From JADJGC01 sp964617645 (lineage in GTDB: Bacteria; Zixibacteria; MSB-5A5; CAIYYT01): DNA of 64,000 nucleotides. The notes beneath the pieces were generated by a model, which saw nothing but the letters and a program-made list of their open reading frames with translations, ran no database searches and was not told the DNA's origin. Location of the stretch: the NCBI GenBank assembly GCA_964617645.1, contig CAZTYE010000002.1, positions 372,001 through 436,000 on the forward strand, written 5' to 3'. Made by a program: the position numbers and the translations under genes. Shown in pieces: positions 8,996 through 17,406 of this stretch; position 1 is the stretch's first letter; each line of letters begins with the position of its first letter.

Positions 8996-9311
8996 ATTCC
9001 TCCCAAAGTCCTCCGTCGCGAAGGGCTGATTCGTTGAGCAAACCGTGTCAATAATTAAGACGAGACAGCGTTCGGTTTGTCCAACGAAAATCGCGCCGGG
9101 AATTCAATACCGAATTGCGCGCAACTTAGGGCGACCCGCAGTGAGTGTCAAGCCTAAAATCGGGAACGACTGCTCAAGCAGCGTGGCGTCTGCTCCCGTT
9201 GAATGGAGCGCTGCCGGGCGGTTAACCCGGAAGCGCTGGATTTGAGACGTTTTGGACTAAGAGATTCGTCTCCCAATTGACACATCGAGCGCAAAAAGCG
9301 AAACAACGCCG
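8996..9311 (-). promoter_or_regulatory. Intergenic region upstream of the membrane cassette run
   Basis: 316 bases without a supportable gene. On the minus strand there is a perfect TTGACA at 9045-9050 but no convincing -10 at 16-18 bases. Two Shine-Dalgarno-like GGAGG blocks precede the GTG at 8995. An inverted repeat GAGACG...CGTCTC (9245-9273) lies just past the end of the subtilase gene but lacks a T-run. The promoter of the cassette run should be here; I cannot pin it down. Confidence 0.4.
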
Positions 9312-12065
9312 CTACTTGAGCAGTACCATCTTGCGCGACGATTCGAAGGACCCAGCACGCATTCGAACAAAGTATACGCCCGAACTGATCTCGCGGCCAT
9401 CGACACCCCGGCCATCCCAACTTAGGGTATAGATACCCGGAGGTCGGGGCGAGTCAGCAAGCGTTGTGACTAATTCACCCAGGCTGTTGTGAATTGTCAC
9501 CGCTACATCTGCATTGTGCGGTACCTCAAAAGTGACCGCCGTTGATAGGTTGAACGGGTTCGGATAGTTCTGTCGCAGTTCAAAGTCCGTCGGCAGCGAT
9601 TGCTGCGCCAGAGTACCTTTCGCCGGATCATGCACTGGCATCGTATCAGAGTAACAGCAGACATCCATGCGCCCGCTCGTCGTCGATACGGGCGCCGAAG
9701 GTCGCCCGGTGCGATCCCAAGGATCGACCGAGAACATCGTCACTACCACCGGTTCGAACAAGTACTTGGCACAGAATCTTATAGAGTAACCCGTCAACTC
9801 CCGAAACCAGAACGTCTCGTTGTGCGAAGGATAATAGATGCGCGCATCATATGTCAGATCGAAGTTGTTCTGGTTGAGGGGATATTGCCAGCTCAGATTC
9901 AGAACCTGCGTTGGATCGCTCCCGGATAGTTCCGGGGCGATTGCAACATTTCGCGGCGGATTCGGGCCGTTAACGAATGAAGCCTCCGGTGAATACTGCG
10001 GCATCCATTGGGTTTCAATGTAAGGATATACCTTATAGTAGATCCGTTCCGTTCCCGTGAGCGCTGCCAAGGCATCGTCTGTCCATGTGATGATATTTGG
10101 GCCGACAGTATCGACAATCGCGTAGATGCCATTGAGCCCTACTTTCCTTATAATAACGGTGCCCTGCTCGTTCGGATTCTTGTCGTCCCAGTTGAGCACG
10201 CAGTTGTCGGCAGCATAGTTAGGCGTAACCGTCAGCGAGGCGGGATTGTCCAACTCAACTTCACCAGCTACCGCATAGCTAAAAACAACCTCTTCGGCCC
10301 GGCATGGGTAATGGTTATCGCCACCGTCGATGTGGTAGACGTAACTCACTAATTCGCACCCGGTCTCTGTAACGCTGCCCTCGACAACTCCTGTCCAGTA
10401 CAATTCGTAGTTTGGATTTGTGGGAGCCGCGCCTGTCGATCCGGCGTGCCGTCCCCAAACAAGCGGCGGATCATAGTAGCGGCGGGGGAACGTGATTTGT
10501 TTTCGTACCTCGACACGGTCCACCCGACGGTAGACGTTCGAGATAATGAAGCGCCACGTTTGATCCTCAATGCCGCCTATCGCCGTACCGTTGGCAGCCG
10601 TGTAGAAATCAACGGCATTGGGAAAAGTAATCGCTTTCATTGCTGCTCCCACATCGATGATTCCGTGGCCGGTGTAGATGTCGTATCCAATTGATGCCTC
10701 AGCATCAATCGTCGGAGTCACATCCGTCGCCGTCAATTTCAGCAGGTTTTCCACGTCTCTCATTTGAAGCGATTGATTGAGAGAATACAATAGAGCAGCC
10801 GAACCGGAGACCATCGGCGCGGAGCAGGAAGTACCGGAAAAATAACCAGATGTCGATTCGTCCCAAAGGGCTCGGTGAGACGTTCCGGGAGCAACCGCGT
10901 CGATGTGGAAACCAACGGCCGACTCCCAATTGTAGTTTAACGATCTACGAACCCGCTGTCCTAGCCCGTCCGTGGCACCAACGGCGAAAACTATGTCCTT
11001 GTATCCAGCCGGGTACTGGGTGTCAAGCGGATCGCCTTCCTCGCAACCGTCGATGTCGGTATTCCCCATTGCAGCGACGAACAACACGTCATTGATATAA
11101 GCCTCCCACACGGCCTCGATGAAACTGTGATTCAGGCCAAAGATGTCGCAGAAACCGTTACTGTAATTGACAACTCTTACATTGGATCCAATTAGATTGT
11201 ACAGCGAACCAATGTCCTCCCACGAATGGTGATCAGTCTTATAAAGCCAGAGGCGACAACCTTTGTTGCCAGTTCCGCCAATCGGATCATAGGACCAACC
11301 CCCGGCTATACCGGCAGAAAGGCCGCTAAAATTCGGATTGGGCAGGTGATAGTTGTTGGTCAACCCAGCGGCAATACCAGCGACAGAAGTGCCGTGGTTT
11401 CGGCTTGGTTCACCGGCTGGCGGTTGAATGGGACTGGCATTGACGTATTGAACCTTTCCGTATGGCCCCGCATCGCCGAAGTCGTCATTCTGAATATAGA
11501 AGCCATTATCCAGAACGGCGATGGCCACATTCGGATCGCCGGTCTCGATCGACCAAGCGACTTCCGCGCCAATGCCATAGTAATTTGAACTCCTGAACCC
11601 CCAATTGAAACCGCTCACGTAGTCATAGTCATTTGGGGCTATGTTTGGCTTCGTAATGAAGCCCGGTGTGAATGAGACAACTTTCGACACGGTGTCGAGC
11701 GCGGCGCGCACGTCGGTTGAACCGCGCGCGGTCGGCCATTTCGCGATCACCATATTGGCCATCGTGATTGGCGGCAATCCCAAAATGTCGCGAACAGTAA
11801 GCTGTTTGTCGCGATAGTCGGGTATCGGTCGGTCGCCAAGTCTCCGAATGCTGTCGATGCCGGCGCTGATTAGCGCGGCCCGCAGCGACTCATCCATGTG
11901 ATCGACTTGGAGAATACCCGTGAAGGAAACGGGGACGCCTTCTATCAGGCGTGCGTCTTCAACGGCAATGATTCCGATGCCCGGCACCTCCTGTGCGAAT
12001 ACAACCGAGCAAAGAAGAAGATAGATGCCCCCAATACTGAGCAATACGATCTTGAGTGATTGCAT
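9312..12065 (-). CDS. Secreted subtilisin-like (S8) serine protease with FlgD-like sorting tail
   Basis: 917 residues. Signal peptide (about 1-24, VFA-QE). The S8 catalytic triad is complete: Asp186 in 'VLDNG', His224 in 'NHGTSVAG', Ser413 in 'GTSCSAP', with Asn335 in 'AMGNTD' as oxyanion residue. After the protease domain come two FN3-like regions (about 625-710 and 718-810). The last 85 residues begin 'LRQNYPNPFN' and contain 'SSGVYFVRM', the FlgD-Ig/type-IX-like C-terminal sorting signature common in FCB-group secreted proteins. The ATG is preceded by a GGGGG block and lies 18 bases after the stop of the upstream lipoprotein gene, so the two form an operon. Expected role is extracellular proteolysis; substrate unknown. 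Confidence 0.92.
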   Translation of the reverse strand: MQSLKIVLLSIGGIYLLLCSVVFAQEVPGIGIIAVEDARLIEGVPVSFTGILQVDHMDESLRAALISAGIDSIRRLGDRPIPDYRDKQLTVRDILGLPPITMANMVIAKWPTARGSTDVRAALDTVSKVVSFTPGFITKPNIAPNDYDYVSGFNWGFRSSNYYGIGAEVAWSIETGDPNVAIAVLDNGFYIQNDDFGDAGPYGKVQYVNASPIQPPAGEPSRNHGTSVAGIAAGLTNNYHLPNPNFSGLSAGIAGGWSYDPIGGTGNKGCRLWLYKTDHHSWEDIGSLYNLIGSNVRVVNYSNGFCDIFGLNHSFIEAVWEAYINDVLFVAAMGNTDIDGCEEGDPLDTQYPAGYKDIVFAVGATDGLGQRVRRSLNYNWESAVGFHIDAVAPGTSHRALWDESTSGYFSGTSCSAPMVSGSAALLYSLNQSLQMRDVENLLKLTATDVTPTIDAEASIGYDIYTGHGIIDVGAAMKAITFPNAVDFYTAANGTAIGGIEDQTWRFIISNVYRRVDRVEVRKQITFPRRYYDPPLVWGRHAGSTGAAPTNPNYELYWTGVVEGSVTETGCELVSYVYHIDGGDNHYPCRAEEVVFSYAVAGEVELDNPASLTVTPNYAADNCVLNWDDKNPNEQGTVIIRKVGLNGIYAIVDTVGPNIITWTDDALAALTGTERIYYKVYPYIETQWMPQYSPEASFVNGPNPPRNVAIAPELSGSDPTQVLNLSWQYPLNQNNFDLTYDARIYYPSHNETFWFRELTGYSIRFCAKYLFEPVVVTMFSVDPWDRTGRPSAPVSTTSGRMDVCCYSDTMPVHDPAKGTLAQQSLPTDFELRQNYPNPFNLSTAVTFEVPHNADVAVTIHNSLGELVTTLADSPRPPGIYTLSWDGRGVDGREISSGVYFVRMRAGSFESSRKMVLLK

Positions 12066-12083
12066 TATTCCCCCGAAACTAAC

Positions 12084-13010
12084 TTACCGAGTTAGTTGTA
12101 CATCTCTGCCTGTTTTCAAATCATAAGTGAACAAAAAGTACTTGTCTTTCGGAATTCCGCCGGATACGACGCGTCTTGGGCTTGAATGGATAACGTTCAT
12201 GCCATCCCGCGAGAAGCACTCAACGAGTCTTTGCCCAATTCTAACCTCCTTTCCTGAACTAAGGCTGAGTACGATGGTTTGGAACTGTCCGACGACGACT
12301 CGGAAGCAGACACTATCGCCACCTGCCGAGACAGCGGGAAAAGCACATCCGGAACGAAGCTCGGTTAACTCCTGAGTTAAGGCGTCAACGAAATACAGCG
12401 ACCCCGACAACTCGAACACCAATCTTGGCTCATTGGGCATCCATCGCGGCCGAGTCCAATTGTATGCCGCGTACGGCGTGCTACCACCGATTCGGACAAG
12501 TGTAACGGATGAGATATCGATGAGAAATATGCGTGAAGGGAGCGTAAGTTGACTTCTCGTTGATACTGCGATAGTCTTACCGTCTGTCGAGAAACTAGTG
12601 TATTGCAATTCACCGATGCTTGTAAGCCGAGTATCAGCCCCAGTCGCAACAGATCGAATGTAGAGATCTCCGTCGACTTGCGAGATGTACGCAATCGTAT
12701 CACCCGAAGGACTCCAGGAGGGGTAGCTGCCGCCATAGATGACGAGACTGTCGTTCGTTCCATCAGCGTTGATGACGTAGATCCCCGGCAATTTGCTATG
12801 ACTGTCGACGGGATCATAGAAGGTTACAGGAGTATGTTCATATGCGATTACATCGCGGACGGGATTCCAAGCTGCTCGCCAGTCACGGATCGGGACCGGC
12901 ACGACCGGCACCGGGTTGGTGTCACCGCCCCCGAGGAAATTATCCCCGCATCCGAGCGCGACGACAACCGCCACGCCCAAGCACACACCACAATACCGGA
13001 ACTTTCCCAT
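12084..13010 (-). CDS. TolB-like beta-propeller lipoprotein
   Basis: 308 residues from the ATG at 13008-13010, chosen over an upstream in-frame start at 13043 because GAGG sits 5 bases in front of it. The N-terminus has a hydrophobic segment and a lipobox ending 'VALGC', so it is a lipoprotein. The body has repeated WD40/PD40-type blades ('SPSGDTIAYIS', 'STDGKTIAVS', 'LYFVDALTQELTEL'), as in TolB and WD40-like propellers. The substrate or partner is unknown. On the minus strand TTGACA-N17-TCAATT (13058-13086) could be its promoter, but the -10 is poor. It is followed after 18 bases of non-coding sequence by the S8 protease gene. Confidence 0.82.
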   Translation of the reverse strand: MGKFRYCGVCLGVAVVVALGCGDNFLGGGDTNPVPVVPVPIRDWRAAWNPVRDVIAYEHTPVTFYDPVDSHSKLPGIYVINADGTNDSLVIYGGSYPSWSPSGDTIAYISQVDGDLYIRSVATGADTRLTSIGELQYTSFSTDGKTIAVSTRSQLTLPSRIFLIDISSVTLVRIGGSTPYAAYNWTRPRWMPNEPRLVFELSGSLYFVDALTQELTELRSGCAFPAVSAGGDSVCFRVVVGQFQTIVLSLSSGKEVRIGQRLVECFSRDGMNVIHSSPRRVVSGGIPKDKYFLFTYDLKTGRDVQLTR

Positions 13011-13181
13011 TTCCGCCTCTTCCGTTGTGGAACCAGAGTACAATTCGACAGCAATAGAATTGACGCGGCGATTGTCAGATTGTCAAACGGTTTTTTGACT
13101 TTTTAATCTTCTTTAATATCGGATACGTCTATCCAACTCGGCGAACAGACGTATCCTATTGATTTGCAACAGCGTGAAGAC

Positions 13182-14108
13182 CTAATACCCCAGCACCTTG
13201 AGATGCTCTTTGTAGGTCGCGGCCGATTTCTGCAACGCCGCCAATTCCGGCGCGTCGAGTTTGAGTTCGATGATCTTCTCGACACCGCCGTTACCAAGCA
13301 CCACCGGCACGCCGATGTAAATGTCGTTGATGCCGTATTGTCCGGTCAGCAACGCCGAACACGGGAACACTTTTTTCGTATCGGAGAGAACGGCCTTGAC
13401 CATCTCGACCGAAGCCGCCGCCGGTGCATAGTACGCCGATCCGGTCTTGAGCAGCGCGACGATCTCGGCGCCGCCGTCGATGGTGCGCTTGGCGAGTGCG
13501 TCGATCCGCTCTTTGGGCATCAACTCGGTAATCGGCACGCCGCCGACGGTCGTGTAGCGCGGCAGCGGCACCATCGTGTCGCCGTGACCGCCGAGCACCA
13601 TCGCCTCCGTGCCGGTTTGCGCGATACCAAGCTCCCAACCGACGAATGTGCGAAAGCGCACCGAGTCGAGTATTCCCGCCTGCCCGAAAATGCGGTTGGC
13701 CGGAAAGCCGGTGACTTTGTAGGCATGATAGGTCATTAGATCGAGCGGATTGGCAACCATGATAATCATCGCCTGATCGGCATATTGTTTGACACTCTTG
13801 GCAACCGAGCCGATGATCTCGGCGTTCTTGATCAACAGATCTTCGCGCGACATTCCCGGTTTGCGCGCCAGACCCGCAGTGTGAACTACGATGTCAGAGC
13901 CTTTGAGCATCGAGAAATCGTTGGTGCCGCTGATCTGGACGTCGTAGCCGCGCACCGGGCCGGCTTGCATCAAATCCAGCGCTTTGCCCTGAGGTAGGCC
14001 TTCGACAACATCGAATAGCGTGATGTCGCAAACGTTATCTTCGGCCAAGTACTGCGCGACCGCCGCGCCGACATTTCCCGCTCCGATGACTGAAACCTTC
14101 TTACGCAT
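13182..14108 (-). CDS. mdh: Malate dehydrogenase (LDH-like type)
   Basis: 308 residues from the ATG at 14106-14108, which has GGAGG 6 bases upstream; an in-frame start at 14129 is less likely. It interconverts malate and oxaloacetate with NAD(H) in the cytoplasm. Visible motifs are Rossmann 'GAGNVG' (9-14), Asp33 at the end of beta-2 (NAD preference), the mobile loop 'ARKPGMSR' with Arg82 and Arg88, whose Arg82 favours malate over lactate, and the active-site His175 in 'GGHGDTMVP'. Length matches the family. It closes the minus-strand energy block and lies 17 bases downstream of the LarA-type racemase gene, likely one transcript. Confidence 0.95.
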   Translation of the reverse strand: MRKKVSVIGAGNVGAAVAQYLAEDNVCDITLFDVVEGLPQGKALDLMQAGPVRGYDVQISGTNDFSMLKGSDIVVHTAGLARKPGMSREDLLIKNAEIIGSVAKSVKQYADQAMIIMVANPLDLMTYHAYKVTGFPANRIFGQAGILDSVRFRTFVGWELGIAQTGTEAMVLGGHGDTMVPLPRYTTVGGVPITELMPKERIDALAKRTIDGGAEIVALLKTGSAYYAPAAASVEMVKAVLSDTKKVFPCSALLTGQYGINDIYIGVPVVLGNGGVEKIIELKLDAPELAALQKSAATYKEHLKVLGY

Positions 14109-14125
14109 AGTGTCCTCCCACTTCA

Positions 14126-15373
14126 TCACACCCGGGCTTGCGGCCGACCGGCGAACGAAAGCGTCTGCGCGGCGGCATCAAGCACGACTGCGATTTTGGC
14201 GTTTTGTCCATATTGATCAATCAAATCGTCCAATGTATTTTGCGCATCCGCCGTCGGCCGAATCGGCAGATCCAGCAGGACGCGCGAATCAAGCTTTGAG
14301 CATAGCACAAGGCGTAGGCGCTTGGCAAGAGCGATTGTGCGATGGACTTTGTGGATGCCCATCATCCCTCTTTCGCCCGTTGCTGATGCTGGAATTTTGC
14401 CGGTTGCGATCTGAGCGGCGATCTTCAGGAATCGATCATCCCCGATTCCCTCCGCACAAGCCGAGATCAGCAGGATCGTCCCCCCCTCGCGAACCGCCGC
14501 GGCGACGTTCTCGTATGACTTCTGCAACTGGTACAGGTTGCGATCCAATGGCGGGTAGACGACGCTGATTACGACATCGAACGGCTCGCGGACTTCATGC
14601 CCGAAGTTCGTCGCGACGTACTCGCAACACCGGTCGTAAGTCTGATCCCAGTCGCCGCTGGCCGCAAAGTATACCCGCTGCTTGTGATCACAGACGACCT
14701 GAATCGCGAGGCGATCTTTGCCATTGAGAGACTGCGTTCGCGCGAAGATGTCTTCCCAAACCGGATTGCCGCTTCGTTTCAGCGGTTGGCTCTCAGCGCT
14801 GACGGCGCAAGCATGATTGCGCTCGACATCACGGAATGAAGCGCAGCCCGGCAGGATGATTTTGCGGCCACCGGTAAACCCGGCAAAGTAGTGCGGCTCG
14901 ACCGAGCCGATGATCAGAATCGCTTCCGCCCAAGCGAGCCAGTCGTTGAGCCGCACGGCGTCTTCGCCCGATCCGAAGTCCGCCAGCTCGATTTCGTTGA
15001 ATGCATCATGGACGCGAATCCGCTTGCCGATGCGATCCGCCCAGGCCCCGAAGATCTTCTGCGGATTCGAGACCTGTGCGCCTTGGTGCAATCCTGTCGC
15101 GACGAGGAATCGCAAATGCGACATGTCCATGCCCGGCAAAATGCGGTCGAGAATCGCCGCCGTCGGCGTCGGGCGGAAGGCATCATTGACGACGATTAAC
15201 GTCCGGCCTGACGAGCGAAGAAAGTCGTGAATAGCATGCGGGAGAGTTCCCTGCTTGAGCCAATGCGAATCATCGATCGGCCGCAGGCGTTTGGCTGGTA
15301 GATCGAAGACCACCGCCGCATCAGGAATCGACAGGGGAATTGATGTGTCATCGTAGTGGACTTGGATGATCAT
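14126..15373 (-). CDS. larA: LarA-family nickel-pincer-dependent 2-hydroxyacid racemase
   Basis: 415 residues. All residues known to matter in Lactobacillus LarA appear at consistent offsets: Asp64 and Arg67 in 'DAFRPTP', His96 in 'ATGLHQ', His161 and Lys171 in the 'EPHYFAGFTGGRK' block, and His187 in 'ERNHA'. In LarA the Lys tethers the nickel-pincer nucleotide and the last His binds nickel. The reaction is probably racemisation or epimerisation of a 2-hydroxyacid; substrate is not determined by sequence, since LarA homologues differ widely. The cofactor genes larB, larC and larE are not in the window. Adjacent mdh suggests a hydroxy-dicarboxylate such as malate, but this is inference. No strong Shine-Dalgarno at the ATG. 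Confidence 0.85.
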   Translation of the reverse strand: MIIQVHYDDTSIPLSIPDAAVVFDLPAKRLRPIDDSHWLKQGTLPHAIHDFLRSSGRTLIVVNDAFRPTPTAAILDRILPGMDMSHLRFLVATGLHQGAQVSNPQKIFGAWADRIGKRIRVHDAFNEIELADFGSGEDAVRLNDWLAWAEAILIIGSVEPHYFAGFTGGRKIILPGCASFRDVERNHACAVSAESQPLKRSGNPVWEDIFARTQSLNGKDRLAIQVVCDHKQRVYFAASGDWDQTYDRCCEYVATNFGHEVREPFDVVISVVYPPLDRNLYQLQKSYENVAAAVREGGTILLISACAEGIGDDRFLKIAAQIATGKIPASATGERGMMGIHKVHRTIALAKRLRLVLCSKLDSRVLLDLPIRPTADAQNTLDDLIDQYGQNAKIAVVLDAAAQTLSFAGRPQARV

Positions 15374-15442
15374 ATCGCGAGAACCCGTTCACAGTCGTCA
15401 GTCCGGATCGCGCAATGTTCCAACTGGACGACAACGTCTCCA

Positions 15443-15500
15443 TTCCCCTCTTGAAAGGGGTGCTGTCCCGCGGCTTGTTGCGGGACGGCGGGCTGTGTCA
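15443..15500. repeat. Dispersed hairpin repeat, copy 1
   Basis: Two stem-loops in a row: CCCCTC-ttga-aAGGGG and GTCCCGC...GCGGGAC, then 'GGCGGGCTGTGTCA'. A near-identical block occurs at 58580-58638 more than 43 kb away, differing mostly in the second loop. It sits in the 186-base gap between larA and ndk. It behaves like an extragenic palindromic repeat; it could also attenuate transcription between the two genes. Confidence 0.75.
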
Positions 15501-15559
15501 TTCAGCCTTCTCGCCCCGCCGCGGCCAAACAGTGCCCGCGTTCTGTAAGAATGCGTGAC

Positions 15560-15970
15560 CTACTTGACGTCGCCGAAATGAAAACGAATCTCGATCGCGC
15601 CGTTCTCGACCGAGTCCGAACCGTGCACCGAATTCTTGCCGAGATCGATCGCAAAATTCTGCCGGATCGTACCGACTGCCGCCTTCTTGGGGTCGGTGGC
15701 GCCGATCAATTCGCGAAAGGCGTTGACCGCATTCTCGCGCTCCAAAGCGGCGACCACAATCGGCGACGACGACATAAACGCCACCAACTCATCGAGAAAC
15801 GGTTTGCCTTCATGCACTCTGTAGAACTCGCGCGCTTGCGCCGTAGTCAAGTGAACCATTTTCAGCGCCACGATCTTGAAACCCGACGCTTCCACGCGTC
15901 CGAGAATCGTTCCGGTGAGATTGCGTTCCACCGCATCCGGCTTAATCATCATTAATGTGCGTTCTTTCAC
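15560..15970 (-). CDS. ndk: Nucleoside diphosphate kinase
   Basis: 136 residues, standard length. It transfers the gamma phosphate between nucleoside triphosphates and diphosphates through a phosphohistidine; that residue is His116 in 'NSVHGSDS'. The N-terminus 'TLMMIKPDAV' and Lys10 are typical. The GTG start overlaps the korC stop by 1 base, with AAGGA upstream. Co-transcription with sucCD is meaningful: succinyl-CoA synthetases make ATP or GTP, and Ndk equilibrates the pools. Confidence 0.96.
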   Translation of the reverse strand: MKERTLMMIKPDAVERNLTGTILGRVEASGFKIVALKMVHLTTAQAREFYRVHEGKPFLDELVAFMSSSPIVVAALERENAVNAFRELIGATDPKKAAVGTIRQNFAIDLGKNSVHGSDSVENGAIEIRFHFGDVK

Positions 15971-16575
15971 TATTTCAATCCTTGTCTGGCTTCTTTGCCG
16001 ACCCTGAGACCAAGCTCAAGCGCCGCCATGTTCTTCTCTTCGGTGCCGCGTGGCGAGCGCTTCTGCACGATCTTGGTCAGCGCGCCGACCGTGATCACGT
16101 CCGTCACCGCGCAAATCGCGCCGAGGGAGATGACGTTGGCAACCATTGGCAGACCGATTTCATGGCGCGCCAGTTGGCTAAACGGGATTCCCACGGTGCG
16201 GGCGAACGGCGTCTGTGTGACCAGATGGGAATCGACAATCATGATGCCGTGATCTTTGAGCGCATGATGATACAGATCGCACGACTCTTGCGTCATCGCC
16301 AAGAGCAGGTCGAGCGCCATCGGCTTGGGATAGTAGATCTCGTTTGGTGATATCACCAAATCAGTGCGCGAGGCGCCGCCCCGCGCTTCGGGGCCGTAAC
16401 TCTGCGTTTGCACGACATTCTTGCCGTCGATTGTCGCGGCGGCTTCGGCGAGAATCACTCCCGCCAGCACCAGCCCCTGACCGCCCGAACCCGAGAGGCG
16501 AATTTCATAGCGATCGAACGATTGCGCCGGTTCATGCTGCTCGGCATGACCTTTGCCCTTGGTTTTGGTCGTCAT
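15970..16575 (-). CDS. korC: 2-oxoglutarate:ferredoxin oxidoreductase, gamma subunit
   Basis: 201 residues. Typical POR/KGOR gamma fold with 'GSGGQGLVLAGVILAEAA' (about 29-46) and 'SYGPEARGG' (about 59-67). It is part of the cytoplasmic thiamine-diphosphate/iron-sulfur enzyme that interconverts 2-oxoglutarate + CoA and succinyl-CoA + CO2 with ferredoxin. It has a hydrophilic 20-residue N-terminal extension rich in Lys, His and Glu before the fold begins. The ATG overlaps the korB stop by 4 bases. Confidence 0.92.
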   Translation of the reverse strand: MTTKTKGKGHAEQHEPAQSFDRYEIRLSGSGGQGLVLAGVILAEAAATIDGKNVVQTQSYGPEARGGASRTDLVISPNEIYYPKPMALDLLLAMTQESCDLYHHALKDHGIMIVDSHLVTQTPFARTVGIPFSQLARHEIGLPMVANVISLGAICAVTDVITVGALTKIVQKRSPRGTEEKNMAALELGLRVGKEARQGLK

Positions 16576-17405
16576 GATTTCTTCCCTCCTACGCTCTCAA
16601 TCAACTGGTCGTAACGGTCGCAGTACTCTTCCTTTTCCAGGTCGCAGAAAACTCCGGTGAGCATCTTGCCTTCGAGTTTTTCCGGCGGCATCTTGGCGGC
16701 GGCTTTAAGTGGAATTGCCAGTTTCTTCATGTCCTCGATCATCTTGACGGCATCGCCGGCTCGATTGAGACGACCGAAATAAGTATGGCAATTCGAAAAC
16801 GCCTCCACGACCGAAAACCCGCGTTTGGCAATCGCCTGCTCGATCAAGTCATCAAGCTGCGCAACGTGGTAGACCGTTCCGCGAGCGACATACGACGCGC
16901 CGGCGGCCATGGCTAATTTTGGAATATCAAACTGGTTCTCTTTGTTCCCGTACGGCGAAGTCGTCGCATAGGCATCGGAGGGCGTCGTCGGCGAAAACTG
17001 TCCGCCGGTCATGCCATAGATCATGTTATTGATCAGAATTGTCGTGATGTCGATATTGCGCCGTGCGGCATGAATAAAGTGATTGCCGCCAATCGCCAGC
17101 GCGTCGCCGTCGCCGGTGATCACAATCACTTTAAGTCTGGGCTTGGCGAGCTTGACACCGGTCGCAAACGCCAACGCCCGGCCGTGCGTCGTGTGCAGCG
17201 TGTTGAAATCGAGGTACACCGGCAAGCGCGACGAGCAACCGATGCCGGAAACCAAGCACACGTCGTCCCGCTGAAGCTGAAGTTTGTCGATGGCGCGCAC
17301 GAGGCAGCCCATGACAATACCGATGCCGCAGCCGGGGCACCAAACATTGGGAAACGCCTTCTTGGGGCGCAGGTACTGGTGAACTACGTCAGATTTTTGC
17401 AGCAT
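16572..17405 (-). CDS. korB: 2-oxoglutarate:ferredoxin oxidoreductase, beta subunit
   Basis: 277 residues from the ATG at 17403-17405, chosen because AGGAGG lies 9 bases upstream; a start at 17432 would overlap korA. It is the thiamine-diphosphate-binding subunit: 'CPGCG' (iron-sulfur ligands and TPP contact) near residue 25, the TPP/Mg motif 'GDGDALAIGGNH' around 95 and 'NNMIYGMTGGQ' about 30 residues later. Assignment to 2-oxoglutarate rather than pyruvate rests on the separate-subunit KorDABC order and the neighbouring sucCD genes. Confidence 0.93.
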   Translation of the reverse strand: MLQKSDVVHQYLRPKKAFPNVWCPGCGIGIVMGCLVRAIDKLQLQRDDVCLVSGIGCSSRLPVYLDFNTLHTTHGRALAFATGVKLAKPRLKVIVITGDGDALAIGGNHFIHAARRNIDITTILINNMIYGMTGGQFSPTTPSDAYATTSPYGNKENQFDIPKLAMAAGASYVARGTVYHVAQLDDLIEQAIAKRGFSVVEAFSNCHTYFGRLNRAGDAVKMIEDMKKLAIPLKAAAKMPPEKLEGKMLTGVFCDLEKEEYCDRYDQLIESVGGKKS

Positions 17406-17406
17406 G

